Assembly: GCA_947470515.1 (NCBI GenBank)
Contig: CANITF010000003.1
Coordinates: 62,001-126,000, forward strand
Direction: 5' to 3'
DNA length: 64,000 bases
Source of the DNA: Flavobacteriales bacterium
GTDB taxonomy: Bacteria; Bacteroidota; Bacteroidia; Flavobacteriales_D; Crocinitomicaceae
Made by a program: the position numbers and the translations under genes. Below, in pieces: positions 1 through 9,185 of this stretch (position 1 is its first letter; each line of letters begins with the position of its first letter). The notes below the pieces were generated by a model. It made no database searches, was not told the origin of the DNA, and was given only the letters and a program-made list of their open reading frames with translations.

Positions 1-532
1 TATATGGTTTACCTGGAGGCGTGCCTGGTAGAAATTGAATTGTTTGAACAGTTGATCCGCCATAGTCAATTACTGCTCCTGGCCAAACTAACATTTGACT
101 TTGAGAGCCATCTTTCATGTAAACAATATCCATCGGGATAATGCCTTTTCCTTTGCCATAAATTGATTCAAATAATAATTGTTGATCTCCTTCTGAACCG
201 ACATTTGGATTGATAAAAGTATATTCTATTCTATCTCCAGCATATTGTTTGAATTCTTTTAGTTTATCCTCAATAGCATTTTTAAAATGCTTTAATTCAG
301 CAGGTAAAACACCGTCTAAATAGATTTTTAAACTCAAACGGTTTTTGAAATTGTCTTTGTTTTCTAAAAATGCAATCGTTCCTTCTGAAAGTGAAAACCG
401 TTTGTCTTCAGTCATGTCGACGCGTTTATATAAAAACGAACTGATGATGTTAATTAAAATTATTCCTACCGCAACAATTGCAAGGAAGGACCAATTGAAA
501 ATGCCTTTCGTGAATTTTTTCTTTGTTGCCAT
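1..532 (-). CDS. gldG: Gliding-motility ABC transporter auxiliary protein GldG (partial)
   Basis: The reverse strand encodes an ATG-started reading frame of 177 codons that runs off the left edge, so the C-terminal part is missing. The protein opens with a lysine-rich N-terminus and one membrane segment at about residues 13-32, followed by a soluble extracytoplasmic region with a VDMTEDKRFSLS stretch typical of GldG. GldG works with GldF and the ATPase GldA as an ABC transporter implicated in Bacteroidota gliding. It starts 3 bp after the gldF stop codon, so the two are clearly cotranscribed. Family assignment rests on these motifs and on the gldF neighbour. Confidence 0.85.
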   Translation of the reverse strand, partial: MATKKKFTKGIFNWSFLAIVAVGIILINIISSFLYKRVDMTEDKRFSLSEGTIAFLENKDNFKNRLSLKIYLDGVLPAELKHFKNAIEDKLKEFKQYAGDRIEYTFINPNVGSEGDQQLLFESIYGKGKGIIPMDIVYMKDGSQSQMLVWPGAVIDYGGSTVQTIQFLPGTPPGKPY

Positions 533-535
533 GAC

Positions 536-1267
536 TTATTTTTTTAATGTTTTAATCACTGTTAAAGCAGCAAAAATGAATAAACCGATGATTGAAAAGA
601 AATAGACTAAATCGCTTGTATCAATGACACCTCTTTTAATAGCATCATAATGAAAAGAAAGACTTGTGTATTGAATAACATAATCGAATTTCCCCATTAA
701 ATTAAATGAACCTAACAGTTTGAATCCATCGAAAAAGATCCAGCATAAAAACATGGAAAGGATGAACGCAACTATTTGACTGCTTGTCAAGGAAGAAGCA
801 AAAATTCCAATTGCTACAAAAGTTGAACCGAGTAAAATCAAACCAATATAGGAAGTAAATGTTGCACCTCCGTCAATTACACCAACTGGACTTCCAAGAT
901 AATACATGGAAATATAATAGATAAGCGTTGGAATAAGTGCTATAATTAAGAGCGTAACACCTGCGAAATATTTAGCAAGTAGAATTTTTAAATCTGAAAT
1001 AGGTCGTGTAAACAATAATTCAATTGTTCCAGTTCTTCGTTCTTCTGCGATTGAGCGCATCGTGATTGCTGGAATTAGAATTAAAAAGATAACTGGAGAT
1101 AAGTTGAAAAAAGGAATCAAATCTGCTTCTGTTCCCTCTAAAAGGTTGGTGTTGTAAGAAATAACCCAGTGAAATAATCCCGAAGCAATCAAGTAAATGA
1201 GTATAAAAATATACCCAATGATTGATCCTAGGAAACTTTTTATTTCTTTGAAATAAAGTGCTCTCAT
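536..1267 (-). CDS. gldF: Gliding-motility ABC transporter permease GldF
   Basis: This 243-residue integral membrane protein has about six hydrophobic segments. It carries the ABC-2-type permease feature RSIAEERRTGTIELL (about residues 66-80), which lies just before a transmembrane stretch. It starts with MRALYFKEIKSFLGS, typical of GldF. The protein is predicted to form the membrane channel of the GldAFG transporter in the inner membrane. gldG follows 3 bp downstream. No gldA is present in the visible part of the locus. Confidence 0.9.
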   Translation of the reverse strand: MRALYFKEIKSFLGSIIGYIFILIYLIASGLFHWVISYNTNLLEGTEADLIPFFNLSPVIFLILIPAITMRSIAEERRTGTIELLFTRPISDLKILLAKYFAGVTLLIIALIPTLIYYISMYYLGSPVGVIDGGATFTSYIGLILLGSTFVAIGIFASSLTSSQIVAFILSMFLCWIFFDGFKLLGSFNLMGKFDYVIQYTSLSFHYDAIKRGVIDTSDLVYFFSIIGLFIFAALTVIKTLKK

Positions 1268-1360
1268 TAAAAAATAGTTTGTTAACGAGTCAAATTTAAG
1301 ATTTCCTTTTGAATCACCAATACGGATTTAGTGCTGATGGTATATTATTGATTAAAAGGT

Positions 1361-1410
1361 TTTGTTGGGACGTATGGGCGAATTGCAATTAGCTCATACG
1401 CCCCAACAAA
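1361..1410. repeat. Imperfect intergenic inverted repeat
   Basis: Two arms of about 19 bp (1361-1379 and 1392-1410) read TTTGTTGGGACGTATGGGC and its near reverse complement. The 12-bp spacer contains the palindrome AATTGCAATT. The element lies between the gldF start and the terminator of the cold-shock gene and is not needed to explain either. It resembles the dispersed GC-rich 'GGGGCGTATG' palindromes found between genes in many bacteria, a comparison made from memory. Confidence 0.6.
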
Positions 1411-1440
1411 AAAGTCTCGTTGAATATTCAACGAGACTTT
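1411..1440 (-). terminator. Terminator of the cold-shock gene
   Basis: This is a perfect inverted repeat with 13-bp arms beginning AAAGTCTCGTTGA. It is followed on the reverse strand by a run of T residues. It lies 27 bp downstream of the cold-shock gene stop codon. Confidence 0.8.
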
Positions 1441-1467
1441 TAAGAATTAATTGATGAAATATATTAG

Positions 1468-1659
1468 TTAAGCTAATTTCACATTCATGGCATTCAATCC
1501 TTTTTTACCTTCTTCAAGGTCAAATTCTACTTCGTCATTTTCTTTAATCTTATCGACTAAGCCTGAAACATGCACAAAATACTCTTTGTTTGATTCTGAA
1601 TCTGTAATAAAACCAAATCCCTTGGTGTCATTAAAGAACTTTACAACTCCTTTACTCAT
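1468..1659 (-). CDS. Cold-shock domain protein, CspA family
   Basis: This 63-residue protein is a single cold-shock domain, the usual length for the family. The two RNA-binding motifs are visible: KGFGFI (about residues 13-18) and YFVHVS (about 27-32). Such proteins bind single-stranded RNA or DNA and act as RNA chaperones in the cytoplasm. A TAATTTTG -7 element on the reverse strand (1712-1719) suggests a long 5' leader of about 45 nt. That is common in cold-shock genes, whose leader often controls translation. A strong terminator follows. Confidence 0.93.
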   Translation of the reverse strand: MSKGVVKFFNDTKGFGFITDSESNKEYFVHVSGLVDKIKENDEVEFDLEEGKKGLNAMNVKLA

Positions 1660-1750
1660 TACTCTTTGATTAGTTAGTTTTCAAGTAAAGTTATATTATA
1701 ATTTGAAACGGCAAAATTATTTTAGAAAAAAAATGCAGATTTTTTATTTT

Positions 1751-2059
1751 TTAATCCTTGATTTCAAAGCCATTAAAGTGTTCAGTAACACTCCATGCTT
1801 GTGGTTTTTCTGCAAACCAAGGCTTTATTTTCGGCCATATTTGACCAAATGTTTCAGATTTACGGTAGTTTTCTAATGCTGCTTCATTCTCCCAATGACT
1901 ATATGTCATCACACTTGTTGGCGTATCAAGATCTCTTAATAATTTCATTCCTAAACATCCTGGAAAGCTATTTACTTTGTCTTTAATGGTATCGAAAAAA
2001 GCTAGAAAATCGTCTATTTTATCTTCTTGAAAGTGCAGTTGAACAATTCGAATGAGCAT
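1751..2059 (-). CDS. Antibiotic biosynthesis monooxygenase-like (ABM) domain protein
   Basis: This 102-residue protein is the size of a single dimeric alpha/beta-barrel ABM domain. It opens with MLIRIVQLHF and contains a characteristic SHWENEAALENYRKSE stretch at about residues 74-89. ABM-fold proteins include small monooxygenases and heme-degrading enzymes, but most bacterial members have no known substrate. Its start codon overlaps the stop codon of the preceding SAM-hydrolase gene by 1 nt (TAATG arrangement), so the two are translationally coupled. Confidence 0.75.
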   Translation of the reverse strand: MLIRIVQLHFQEDKIDDFLAFFDTIKDKVNSFPGCLGMKLLRDLDTPTSVMTYSHWENEAALENYRKSETFGQIWPKIKPWFAEKPQAWSVTEHFNGFEIKD

Positions 2060-2916
2060 TAGAATAAAGATTCAAGTGTTTCTCGTGAGCCTCGAGGTGT
2101 AAATTCAATTCGAATTACATCTCCTATTCTCATTCCAAATAATTTTTCAGCACCGCCATTGCTCAAATTTGCTCCTCTGTTAATTGCTATTTCTAATAAC
2201 CCATTGTTATTAAAAATGGCAACGCGTTCTCCATTCGGTACAGAGTTATAAGTGGAAGAAATAACATCAATATGGTAATCTTTGTTACGATAATAAATAA
2301 TAAAAGGAGAATCTTTTCCAAAACGCTCGAACAATGATTCGTGAACATTTGAAATTAAATTTCCATAATTATCTATATGGATAACATTTCCTTTAATCAA
2401 ATTGGTTTCAATTACAGCTGTTTGAGCAAATGCTTTTTTGTACGAAGCAAAAGGTGAAGCAAAGGTTTCAATTTTCTCTCCATTCATAATTCTACACGCA
2501 GCTGGAACCAGCATATTTTTTGTTGGGAATTTGAATAAGTCCATGCGTGAAAGCACATCGTCTAATCTGTAAAATTGATCTGGTTGTTCATCTTTTAAAA
2601 ATGCACCAAAAAAACCGTTGTCATTTGATATGAAATAATGTCCCTTGTAAACCAAAACTGATGGAAAAGAACCTTCAGAACCACTAAAGTTGACCATTGG
2701 CTCACTATCAACTCCCACAACATGAACTGTTCCTTCAGGAAATTCTTCAAAGCAAGAGGAGATATAAAAGGCAGCTTCAGCAACATCAAAAGGTTTGACA
2801 GTATGCGAAACATCAATAATAACGGCAGATGGGCAGTTTTTTAAAACGGCTCCTTTGATTGCTGCGACGTAATGATCGCGCACTCCCATATCTGTTGTTA
2901 ATGTTAATATTTGCAT
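2059..2916 (-). CDS. S-adenosylmethionine hydrolase / hydroxide adenosyltransferase family protein
   Basis: The ATG at 2916 gives a 285-residue protein beginning MQILTLTTDMG. A longer in-frame extension exists upstream but lacks family similarity and would run through the divergent phoH promoter, so the shorter start is chosen. The N-terminal TLTTDMGVRDHYVAAIKG and the VGVDSEP region fit the DUF62 family, which splits SAM into adenosine and methionine using water. Related chlorinases and fluorinases use halide instead. The physiological role in Bacteroidota is unclear. The ABM-domain gene overlaps its stop codon. Confidence 0.85.
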   Translation of the reverse strand: MQILTLTTDMGVRDHYVAAIKGAVLKNCPSAVIIDVSHTVKPFDVAEAAFYISSCFEEFPEGTVHVVGVDSEPMVNFSGSEGSFPSVLVYKGHYFISNDNGFFGAFLKDEQPDQFYRLDDVLSRMDLFKFPTKNMLVPAACRIMNGEKIETFASPFASYKKAFAQTAVIETNLIKGNVIHIDNYGNLISNVHESLFERFGKDSPFIIYYRNKDYHIDVISSTYNSVPNGERVAIFNNNGLLEIAINRGANLSNGGAEKLFGMRIGDVIRIEFTPRGSRETLESLF

Positions 2917-2933
2917 ATCCGATCTTTCGGTCG

Positions 2934-2963
2934 TTTGATGAGCCGAATAATTTTCTAATTTTG
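2934..2963 (+). promoter_or_regulatory. Candidate Bacteroidota-type promoter for phoH
   Basis: TTTG at 2934-2937 and TAATTTTG at 2956-2963 are separated by 18 bp. They match the Bacteroidota housekeeping promoter (-33 TTTG, -7 TAnnTTTG). The predicted start of transcription, near 2970, leaves a leader of about 50 nt before phoH. Confidence 0.5.
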
Positions 2964-3021
2964 AACCAAAAATAAGGTTAATCGGTGTAATTTTTGTCAA
3001 ATCACCTAGAAAATAGTCAGA

Positions 3022-3972
3022 TTGCAAGAGAAAAAGATTGAAATAAGTGGAATTAATCCTGTAGAACTGTTCGGAGTGAACAATTCTAACCTGAAACACC
3101 TAAAAAGTTTCTTCCCAACATTACAAATTACCGCACGCGGAAATGAAATAACTGTAACAGGTGAAGAACGGTTGATGGATGAATTTGAAGAAAAATTCGA
3201 ATTGTTGCTGAATCATTTTCATGAGTTCAATGAAGTGACTTTAAACAACATTGATAATTTAATGTTGGAAGGTGGTTCAAAATTGCTTTCAAAAGATAAT
3301 GGTTCCGATACGCTCGTCCATGGGAATGGCGGATATAAAATCAAAGCTAGAACTGTCAACCAAATAAAATTAGTGCAAGCGGTTAATAAAAACGATATGG
3401 TATTTGCCGTTGGACCAGCCGGAACAGGTAAGACTTATACTGCGGTTGCATTAGCTGTTCGAGCATTAAAAGCAAAGGAGATCAAACGAATTGTATTGAC
3501 GCGTCCTGCAGTGGAAGCTGGAGAAAATCTAGGTTTTTTACCAGGCGATTTAAAAGAAAAGTTAGATCCGTACATGATGCCTTTATACGATGCATTGCGT
3601 GATATGATTCCACCAGAAAAACTAGCTGATATGCTGGAATTTGGAATCATTGAAATCGCTCCTTTGGCATTCATGCGCGGAAGAACATTGGATAAAGCGT
3701 TTGTGATTTTAGATGAAGCACAGAACACCACTCCCATGCAAATGAAAATGTTCTTGACTAGAATGGGTAAGACTGCTAAATTTGTTATAACAGGAGATAT
3801 GTCGCAGGTAGATTTACCAAATCGTCAGAAATCAGGTTTGTCATATGTATTGGATGTGTTGAAAGATGTTGATGGAATTAGTGTAGTTAGATTAGATCAA
3901 AATGACGTGATTCGTCACAGCCTTGTAAAGAAAATAATTGCTGCTTTCGACGAAGCAGAATCAAAAGAATAA
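3022..3972 (+). CDS. phoH: PhoH-like ATPase
   Basis: This 316-residue protein begins at a TTG codon. No closer ATG fits the conserved N-terminus [18 protein letters not shown], so TTG is the likely start. The PhoH ATPase domain has a Walker A GPAGTGKT (about residues 132-139) and a Walker B VILDEAQN (about 228-235). PhoH2-type proteins are cytoplasmic ATPases linked to RNA metabolism, but their role is poorly defined. It is transcribed divergently from the SAM-hydrolase gene and is followed 20 bp later by purC. Confidence 0.92.
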   Translation: MQEKKIEISGINPVELFGVNNSNLKHLKSFFPTLQITARGNEITVTGEERLMDEFEEKFELLLNHFHEFNEVTLNNIDNLMLEGGSKLLSKDNGSDTLVHGNGGYKIKARTVNQIKLVQAVNKNDMVFAVGPAGTGKTYTAVALAVRALKAKEIKRIVLTRPAVEAGENLGFLPGDLKEKLDPYMMPLYDALRDMIPPEKLADMLEFGIIEIAPLAFMRGRTLDKAFVILDEAQNTTPMQMKMFLTRMGKTAKFVITGDMSQVDLPNRQKSGLSYVLDVLKDVDGISVVRLDQNDVIRHSLVKKIIAAFDEAESKE

Positions 3973-3992
3973 TAGATTTTAACAGTAAAAAA

Positions 3993-4940
3993 ATGAGCAA
4001 CGCAATAATTAAAACTGATTTTGAATTTCCAGGTCAAACCAATTTTTATAAAGGAAAAGTAAGAGATGTTTACACGCTTGGGAACGGAATTTTAGTGATG
4101 GTGGCTTCTGACCGAATTTCAGCTTTTGATCACATTTTACCGAAAGGTATTCCGCACAAAGGACAAGTTTTGAATCAAGTTGCAACACTTTTTTTAGATG
4201 CAACACGTGACATTGTTCCGAATTGGTTGATAGGTACCCCAGATCCTTCCGTTGCGATTGGTTATGCATGTGAGCCAGTGCGTGTTGAAATGGTAATCCG
4301 TGGATATTTGGCTGGTCATTCTGCAAGAGAATATAAATTGGGAAAACGAATTTTATGTGGCGTTGCTTTACCTGAAGGAATGAAGGAAAACGATAAATTT
4401 CCTGAACCGATAATTACGCCTGCAAGTAAAGCTGAAGAAGGACACGATGAGGATATTTCTCGTGAAGATATATTGGCAAATGGCATTGTTCCAGAAGCGA
4501 TTTATTTATTGATGGAGAAATATACAAGAGCTTTGTTTAAGCGTGGAACGGAAATGGCTGCTGAACGAGGATTGATTTTAGTTGATACGAAATATGAATT
4601 TGGAATTAGAAATGGTGAAGTGATTCTTATTGATGAAATTCACACACCAGATTCATCTCGTTTCTTTTATGCTGATGGATACCAAGAACGTCAGGATAAG
4701 AATGAACCGCAAAAGCAATTATCGAAAGAATTTGTGCGTCAATGGTTGATTGAAAATGATTTCCAAGGATTAGATGGTCAGACAATGCCTGTCATGCCAG
4801 ATGAATTTGTACAAACAGTTACCGATCGTTATATTGAATTGTACGAAGTAATTACTGGTAAAAATTTCCAAAGAGCTGATACATCGAACATTGAAGGAAG
4901 AATCCAACAGAACGTTGAGGCCTTTTTAAAAACGATGTAA
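3993..4940 (+). CDS. purC: Phosphoribosylaminoimidazole-succinocarboxamide synthase
   Basis: This 315-residue protein belongs to the longer (eukaryote-like) PurC branch. It ligates aspartate to CAIR with ATP to give SAICAR in purine synthesis. Visible family motifs are GKVRDVY (about residues 21-27), SDRISAFD (about 39-46), [10 protein letters not shown] (about 102-111) and VDTKYEFG (about 197-204). It follows phoH by 20 bp and probably shares its transcript. No other purine gene is nearby. Confidence 0.95.
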   Translation: MSNAIIKTDFEFPGQTNFYKGKVRDVYTLGNGILVMVASDRISAFDHILPKGIPHKGQVLNQVATLFLDATRDIVPNWLIGTPDPSVAIGYACEPVRVEMVIRGYLAGHSAREYKLGKRILCGVALPEGMKENDKFPEPIITPASKAEEGHDEDISREDILANGIVPEAIYLLMEKYTRALFKRGTEMAAERGLILVDTKYEFGIRNGEVILIDEIHTPDSSRFFYADGYQERQDKNEPQKQLSKEFVRQWLIENDFQGLDGQTMPVMPDEFVQTVTDRYIELYEVITGKNFQRADTSNIEGRIQQNVEAFLKTM

Positions 4941-5033
4941 AATAATTTCAAAATTTAACCATATTAGTAGGTTTTTGAAAATACATGCCACATAGTTGAA
5001 TTTCAGGATGTAAACACACGATTTACAGTATAG

Positions 5034-5063
5034 TCTATGTTTTCTATGTGCCTATGTGTTTAA
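5034..5063. repeat. Short 'CTATGTG' intergenic repeat, copy 1
   Basis: The stretch contains CTATGTTTTCTATGTG followed by CCTATGTGTTT. It shares its words, in slightly different order, with the two repeat copies at 8391-8530. The rest of the 4941-5183 gap shows nothing further apart from a possible -7 element, TATTTTTG, at 5151-5158. Confidence 0.5.
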
Positions 5064-5183
5064 ATTTTTGTTTCCCTTTCGATTCTAGCTTTATAACTAA
5101 TTCACAAATTCTTTTAACAACAATTACATACTTTTCACCTTGTCAATGTGTATTTTTGCACCTGATATTTTAGAATAAAACAA

Positions 5184-8100
5184 ATGGAGAAATTTTCAAA
5201 AGCATTTTTTTCGATGCGCATGATGGCAACAGGAATGATTGTCTTCCTTTTAGCTATTGCAACTGCAACATTTTTAGAATCTGCTTACGATATTCAAACA
5301 GCAAAAATTATTGTTTACAATGCAAAATGGTTTGAAATATTGTTGGTATATCTTGGGTTGAATCTTATTGCTAACATCATTAAATACAACATGTTTCAAC
5401 GTGCAAAAATTGCACAATTGACATTCCATCTTTCATTTATTGTGATACTTATAGGTGCTGGAATTACACGATATTTCAGTTTTGAAGGACTGATGCTAAT
5501 TCGAGAAGGCGAGAAATCAAACTTTATTTATTCTTCTGATCCTCATTTTTGGTTTAAAGTAAATGATGGAAAAATGCAAACACCGCCATTTAGTGAAAAA
5601 ATGTTATTGTCAGAAATTACGAATAATTATTTACAATATGACTTTGAATTCCCTAATCACCCTGATGGTATTCAAATTGAATACGTTGATTTTCAAAAGA
5701 AGATGATTGATTCATTGGTTATCAATGACTCTATTAAAGGCATTGCATTGGAAATCATTACAGATGGGATGAAGTCCAACTATTTAACAAAAGGTGGATT
5801 TTTAATGGTCGGAGAAGAGGCTGTTTCATTTGAAAAAAGTGACGCAATGCCTGGAATAGAATTATTTCAGCAAGGTGCGAAAATCATGATTAAATCCAAG
5901 CAACCATTCCGTTACTTGCCGATGGCTGAAATGCAAAAAGCGAGACAATCGGGGAAAGAAGTTTCTGATTCTTTGTTCGTTCAAGTTGCTGCCGACACAC
6001 TTGTTCCTTTTCAAACTACAACATTGTATCAAGTTGGTGCACAACAAATTGTTTTCAAGAAAGTAATCAATCATGCACGAAAAATGCTGATGTCATCTGG
6101 AAAAAGAAATGTTGGTTCAGATTATTTAACTGTAAAAGTTACTGATGGAAAGCACTCAAAAATTGTGCAATTAGAAGGTGGTATGGGCGCAATACCCCAA
6201 CACGTTGTTTTCAACTTGAACGGCTTAGTATATGAAATGGAATATGGTTCATCCAAAATTGAAATTCCATTTTACATAGCTTGTCGCGATTTCAAATTAG
6301 ACCGTTATCCAGGTTCGCAGGCGGCTTCTTCTTTTGAAAGTGAAGTTTCAATATTAGATGAAAAGAATAATTATACAAGAGATCAAAAAATATTTATGAA
6401 TAACGTGATGGATTATAATGGCTATCGTTTCTTTCAATCAAGTTATGATCCCGATGAAAAAGGAACACGATTGAGTGTAAATCACGATTGGTTGGGAACA
6501 AATATAACATACCTGGGATATTTATTAATGGCAATGGGGATGATTTTATCCTTATTTGCGCCAATTGGACGATTCAGAGAATTAAATGAAAAATTAAGGA
6601 AATCACGAGAAAAAAGAGAGTTGTTGATGAAGTCTATTTTAATCGTTTTAGGTTTTAGTTTATTTGGAGTTACCAATGCACAAGAGCAACATTCAGCTGG
6701 TGACGGACACAATCATGCAACTACTCAAGCACCAAGAAAAGCGGTTTTTAGAGTAATATCTGAAGAGCATTCAGATCAATTAGCTTCCTTGCTGGTGCAA
6801 GATTTTCAAGGTCGAATTATTCCAATGCACACGATGTGTGATCAGTTATTGCGCAAAGTTCACCGAGGAAATAAGTTTGAAGAGTACAATGCAGTGCAAA
6901 CAATCATGAGTATGCACATGTATCCAGATCATTGGATGGATGTGAAAATTATTCAAGTTTCAAGTAATCTTAAGGAAAAATTAAAAGTAACGGATGAATT
7001 TGCTTCATTCAAGGAATTGGCTGATAATACTGGTCAATTCAAATTGATGACTGATTATGATTTGGCGCATCAGAAATTGGAATCTAAACGCAATGAATAC
7101 GATAAGAAATTGATCAAGTTGGTAGAGAAATTTCAAGTTGTTCAATCCATCTTTAGCTGGCAGTATATGAAGCTGATGCCTGTTGCCGAAGACAAAAACA
7201 ATACGTGGTTTGTTCCATTAAGCATGGAATTAATGCAAATTGATTCTATTTCTTCTGGATTGGCATTGCGTTACATTTCGAAATTGGATCGTGCAGCAGA
7301 ATTTAACAAATACTATGAGGTAGATAATTTACTTGTTGATTTAAAGAAATTTCAACGTGAAGAAGGAGTCAAAGTGGTGCCATCCGAAACGAAAGTAAAT
7401 ATGGAAATCAGCTATAATAAGATGAGTATTTTCAAAAATTCAAGTATGATGTATTTGACTTTTGGATTCATATTATTAATCATATTCTTTATTCGAATTT
7501 TCATCAAACCTTCACCAAGAGCATCGAGAATATTCAAAAGAATTGGACAAGTAATAACAGGATTAATGATCATTGCATTTGTTTATCACGGCGTTGGTTT
7601 AGGATTTAGATGGTACATTTCTGGTCACGCTCCATGGAGTAATGGATACGAAGCTGTTATTTTTATTGCTTGGGTCACAATGATTGCAGGTTTTGCTTTC
7701 TCCCGAAAAAATCCAGTTATTATTGCAGGAACAGCAATTTTAGCAGCAATGATGATTTTCGTTACAGAAATGAATTTGTTGGATCCAGAAATCACACCTT
7801 TACAGCCAGTTTTAAAATCTTATTGGTTAATGATTCACGTTGCTATCATCACAGGTAGTTATGGTTTCTTAGGATTAGGAGCAATTCTTAGTTTGGTTAA
7901 TTTGAAATTATACATTTTTAGAACACAGAAAAATGGTAAAATCGTTACCTTGAATATCAACGAATTGACCTACGTTTCTGAAATGACCATTACAATTGGT
8001 TTGTTCATGTTGACTATCGGAACATTCTTAGGTGGAATATGGGCCAATGAATCATGGGGTAGATATTGGGGCTGGGATCCAAAAGAAACGTGGGCATTGG

Positions 8101-8384
8101 TCTCCGTTCTAGTATATGCGGTGATTTTGCACTTACGTTACATTCCAGCTTTGAGAAGTAAATTTGTTTTCAATGTTGTAAGTCTTTGGGGTTATTCAGC
8201 AATTTTATTTACCTTCTTCGGAGTGAACTTCTACCTAGTAGGATTACATTCTTATGCACAAGGTGAAGGGCTGGGGAGAATACCACCTGGTATCATCGCT
8301 ACAGTTATTATTTTTGTTTTGTTCACTGTTTTTGCATCAATTCGAAATAAACAATATGCTAATAAGGTTAGCGAGTTGGAGTAA
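5184..8384 (+). CDS. ccsBA: Fused cytochrome c biogenesis protein CcsB-CcsA (System II)
   Basis: This 1066-residue membrane protein joins a ResB/CcsB-like N-terminal half to a CcsA-like C-terminal half. The N-terminal half has membrane segments near residues 13-34 and 48-66 and about 435-460, with a large extracytoplasmic region between. The C-terminal half, after about residue 755, has about eight membrane segments. It carries the heme-handling WWD-type motif WGRYWGWDPKETW (about residues 956-968). System II proteins deliver heme across the inner membrane and attach it to CxxCH motifs. A likely client here is the cbb3 oxidase (CcoO, CcoP) encoded further on. The fused form is usual in Bacteroidota. 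A small histidine-rich patch lies near residue 510. Confidence 0.9.
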   Translation: MEKFSKAFFSMRMMATGMIVFLLAIATATFLESAYDIQTAKIIVYNAKWFEILLVYLGLNLIANIIKYNMFQRAKIAQLTFHLSFIVILIGAGITRYFSFEGLMLIREGEKSNFIYSSDPHFWFKVNDGKMQTPPFSEKMLLSEITNNYLQYDFEFPNHPDGIQIEYVDFQKKMIDSLVINDSIKGIALEIITDGMKSNYLTKGGFLMVGEEAVSFEKSDAMPGIELFQQGAKIMIKSKQPFRYLPMAEMQKARQSGKEVSDSLFVQVAADTLVPFQTTTLYQVGAQQIVFKKVINHARKMLMSSGKRNVGSDYLTVKVTDGKHSKIVQLEGGMGAIPQHVVFNLNGLVYEMEYGSSKIEIPFYIACRDFKLDRYPGSQAASSFESEVSILDEKNNYTRDQKIFMNNVMDYNGYRFFQSSYDPDEKGTRLSVNHDWLGTNITYLGYLLMAMGMILSLFAPIGRFRELNEKLRKSREKRELLMKSILIVLGFSLFGVTNAQEQHSAGDGHNHATTQAPRKAVFRVISEEHSDQLASLLVQDFQGRIIPMHTMCDQLLRKVHRGNKFEEYNAVQTIMSMHMYPDHWMDVKIIQVSSNLKEKLKVTDEFASFKELADNTGQFKLMTDYDLAHQKLESKRNEYDKKLIKLVEKFQVVQSIFSWQYMKLMPVAEDKNNTWFVPLSMELMQIDSISSGLALRYISKLDRAAEFNKYYEVDNLLVDLKKFQREEGVKVVPSETKVNMEISYNKMSIFKNSSMMYLTFGFILLIIFFIRIFIKPSPRASRIFKRIGQVITGLMIIAFVYHGVGLGFRWYISGHAPWSNGYEAVIFIAWVTMIAGFAFSRKNPVIIAGTAILAAMMIFVTEMNLLDPEITPLQPVLKSYWLMIHVAIITGSYGFLGLGAILSLVNLKLYIFRTQKNGKIVTLNINELTYVSEMTITIGLFMLTIGTFLGGIWANESWGRYWGWDPKETWALVSVLVYAVILHLRYIPALRSKFVFNVVSLWGYSAILFTFFGVNFYLVGLHSYAQGEGLGRIPPGIIATVIIFVLFTVFASIRNKQYANKVSELE

Positions 8385-8390
8385 TAGTTA

Positions 8391-8530
8391 GAAGTTATTA
8401 GTTGCTAGTTGCTAATTACAACAAAACTATGTGTCCTATGTTTCTATGTGTTTTAAAAAAGAAGTTACAAGTTGCTAATTCCGAATCACACCTAACCTAT
8501 GTGTCCTATGTTTCTATGTGTTAAAAATAA
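8391..8530. repeat. 70-bp direct tandem repeat, two copies
   Basis: 8391-8460 and 8461-8530 are two adjacent 70-bp units. Each opens with GAAGTTA followed by GTTGCTA or a close variant, and each ends with a nearly identical CTATGTGTCCTATGTTTC word followed by TATGTGTT. The central part has diverged. The unit shares words with 5034-5063 and with the inverted repeat at 17336-17416. Confidence 0.75.
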
Positions 8531-8562
8531 ATCCCGAATTATAAATCTTTAATCCAACGAAA

Positions 8563-9024
8563 ATGAATTTTCACAATTTTAAAGTAAACGACATTGCCGG
8601 TCATGAGTTTGACTTAGCATTATTAAAAGGAAAAAAAGTATTAGTTGTCAATACAGCTTCCGCTTGTGGTTATACACCTCAATTTGGATTGCTAGAAGAG
8701 TTATACGAAGAGTTTGGTGATGATGGTTTAGTTATAATGGGTTTTCCATCTAACGATTTTGGGGCACAAGATCCAGGAACAAATGATGAAATCGCTGCTT
8801 TTTGTCAAATGAATTATGGTGTTACTTTTCCAATGATGGAGAAAATCAACGTTATTGGCGAAAACACACATCCTTTATACAAATGGTTGAAAGAACAATC
8901 GAAATCAGAGGTAAAGTGGAATTTTCACAAGTTTTTAATTGACGAAGAGGGAAATGTGATCAAGGATTTTGCTCATTCTGTTGAGCCGAATAATACTGAA
9001 ATCGTTTCTTTAATTCAATCTTAA
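8563..9024 (+). CDS. Glutathione peroxidase-family thiol peroxidase
   Basis: This 153-residue protein has the GPx fold signature VVNTASACGYTPQFG (about residues 28-42), with cysteine rather than selenocysteine at the active site. It also has the second motif VMGFPSNDFGAQDPG and the KWNFHKFLI motif near residue 120, which supplies the catalytic Trp and Asn. Bacterial cysteine GPx proteins usually reduce peroxides with thioredoxin rather than glutathione. That fits here, because the neighbouring bshB1 implies a bacillithiol-based rather than glutathione-based thiol system. Confidence 0.92.
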   Translation: MNFHNFKVNDIAGHEFDLALLKGKKVLVVNTASACGYTPQFGLLEELYEEFGDDGLVIMGFPSNDFGAQDPGTNDEIAAFCQMNYGVTFPMMEKINVIGENTHPLYKWLKEQSKSEVKWNFHKFLIDEEGNVIKDFAHSVEPNNTEIVSLIQS

Positions 9025-9028
9025 ACGG

Positions 9029-9126
9029 ACACCGAGCTTAGTCGAGGTGGAAGTTGAGTGCTATAATAATTTAATTAGTTTTTGTATTTTTGACCACATA
9101 GCGGTGCGCTGAGCATGTCGAAGTGG
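9029..9126. repeat. Two copies of the GAGCnnnGTCGAnG intergenic motif
   Basis: ACCGAGCTTAGTCGAGGTGG (9031-9050) and GCTGAGCATGTCGAAGTGG (9108-9126) share a GAGC-n3-GTCGA-[AG]-GTG core. Further copies lie at 55195-55223 and, remarkably, inside the rpsP coding region. The motif is likely a dispersed REP-like element. Confidence 0.6.
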
Positions 9127-9185
9127 CACAAAGTTCACTAAGGCGTTTTATTAGTTAAATATTTACAAATACCGAATCCCAAATT

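Noticed and set aside
2917-3099. Longer start for the SAM hydrolase gene, adding 61 residues
   Set aside because: The extension lacks family similarity and overlaps the divergent phoH promoter and start; similarity begins at the ATG at 2916.
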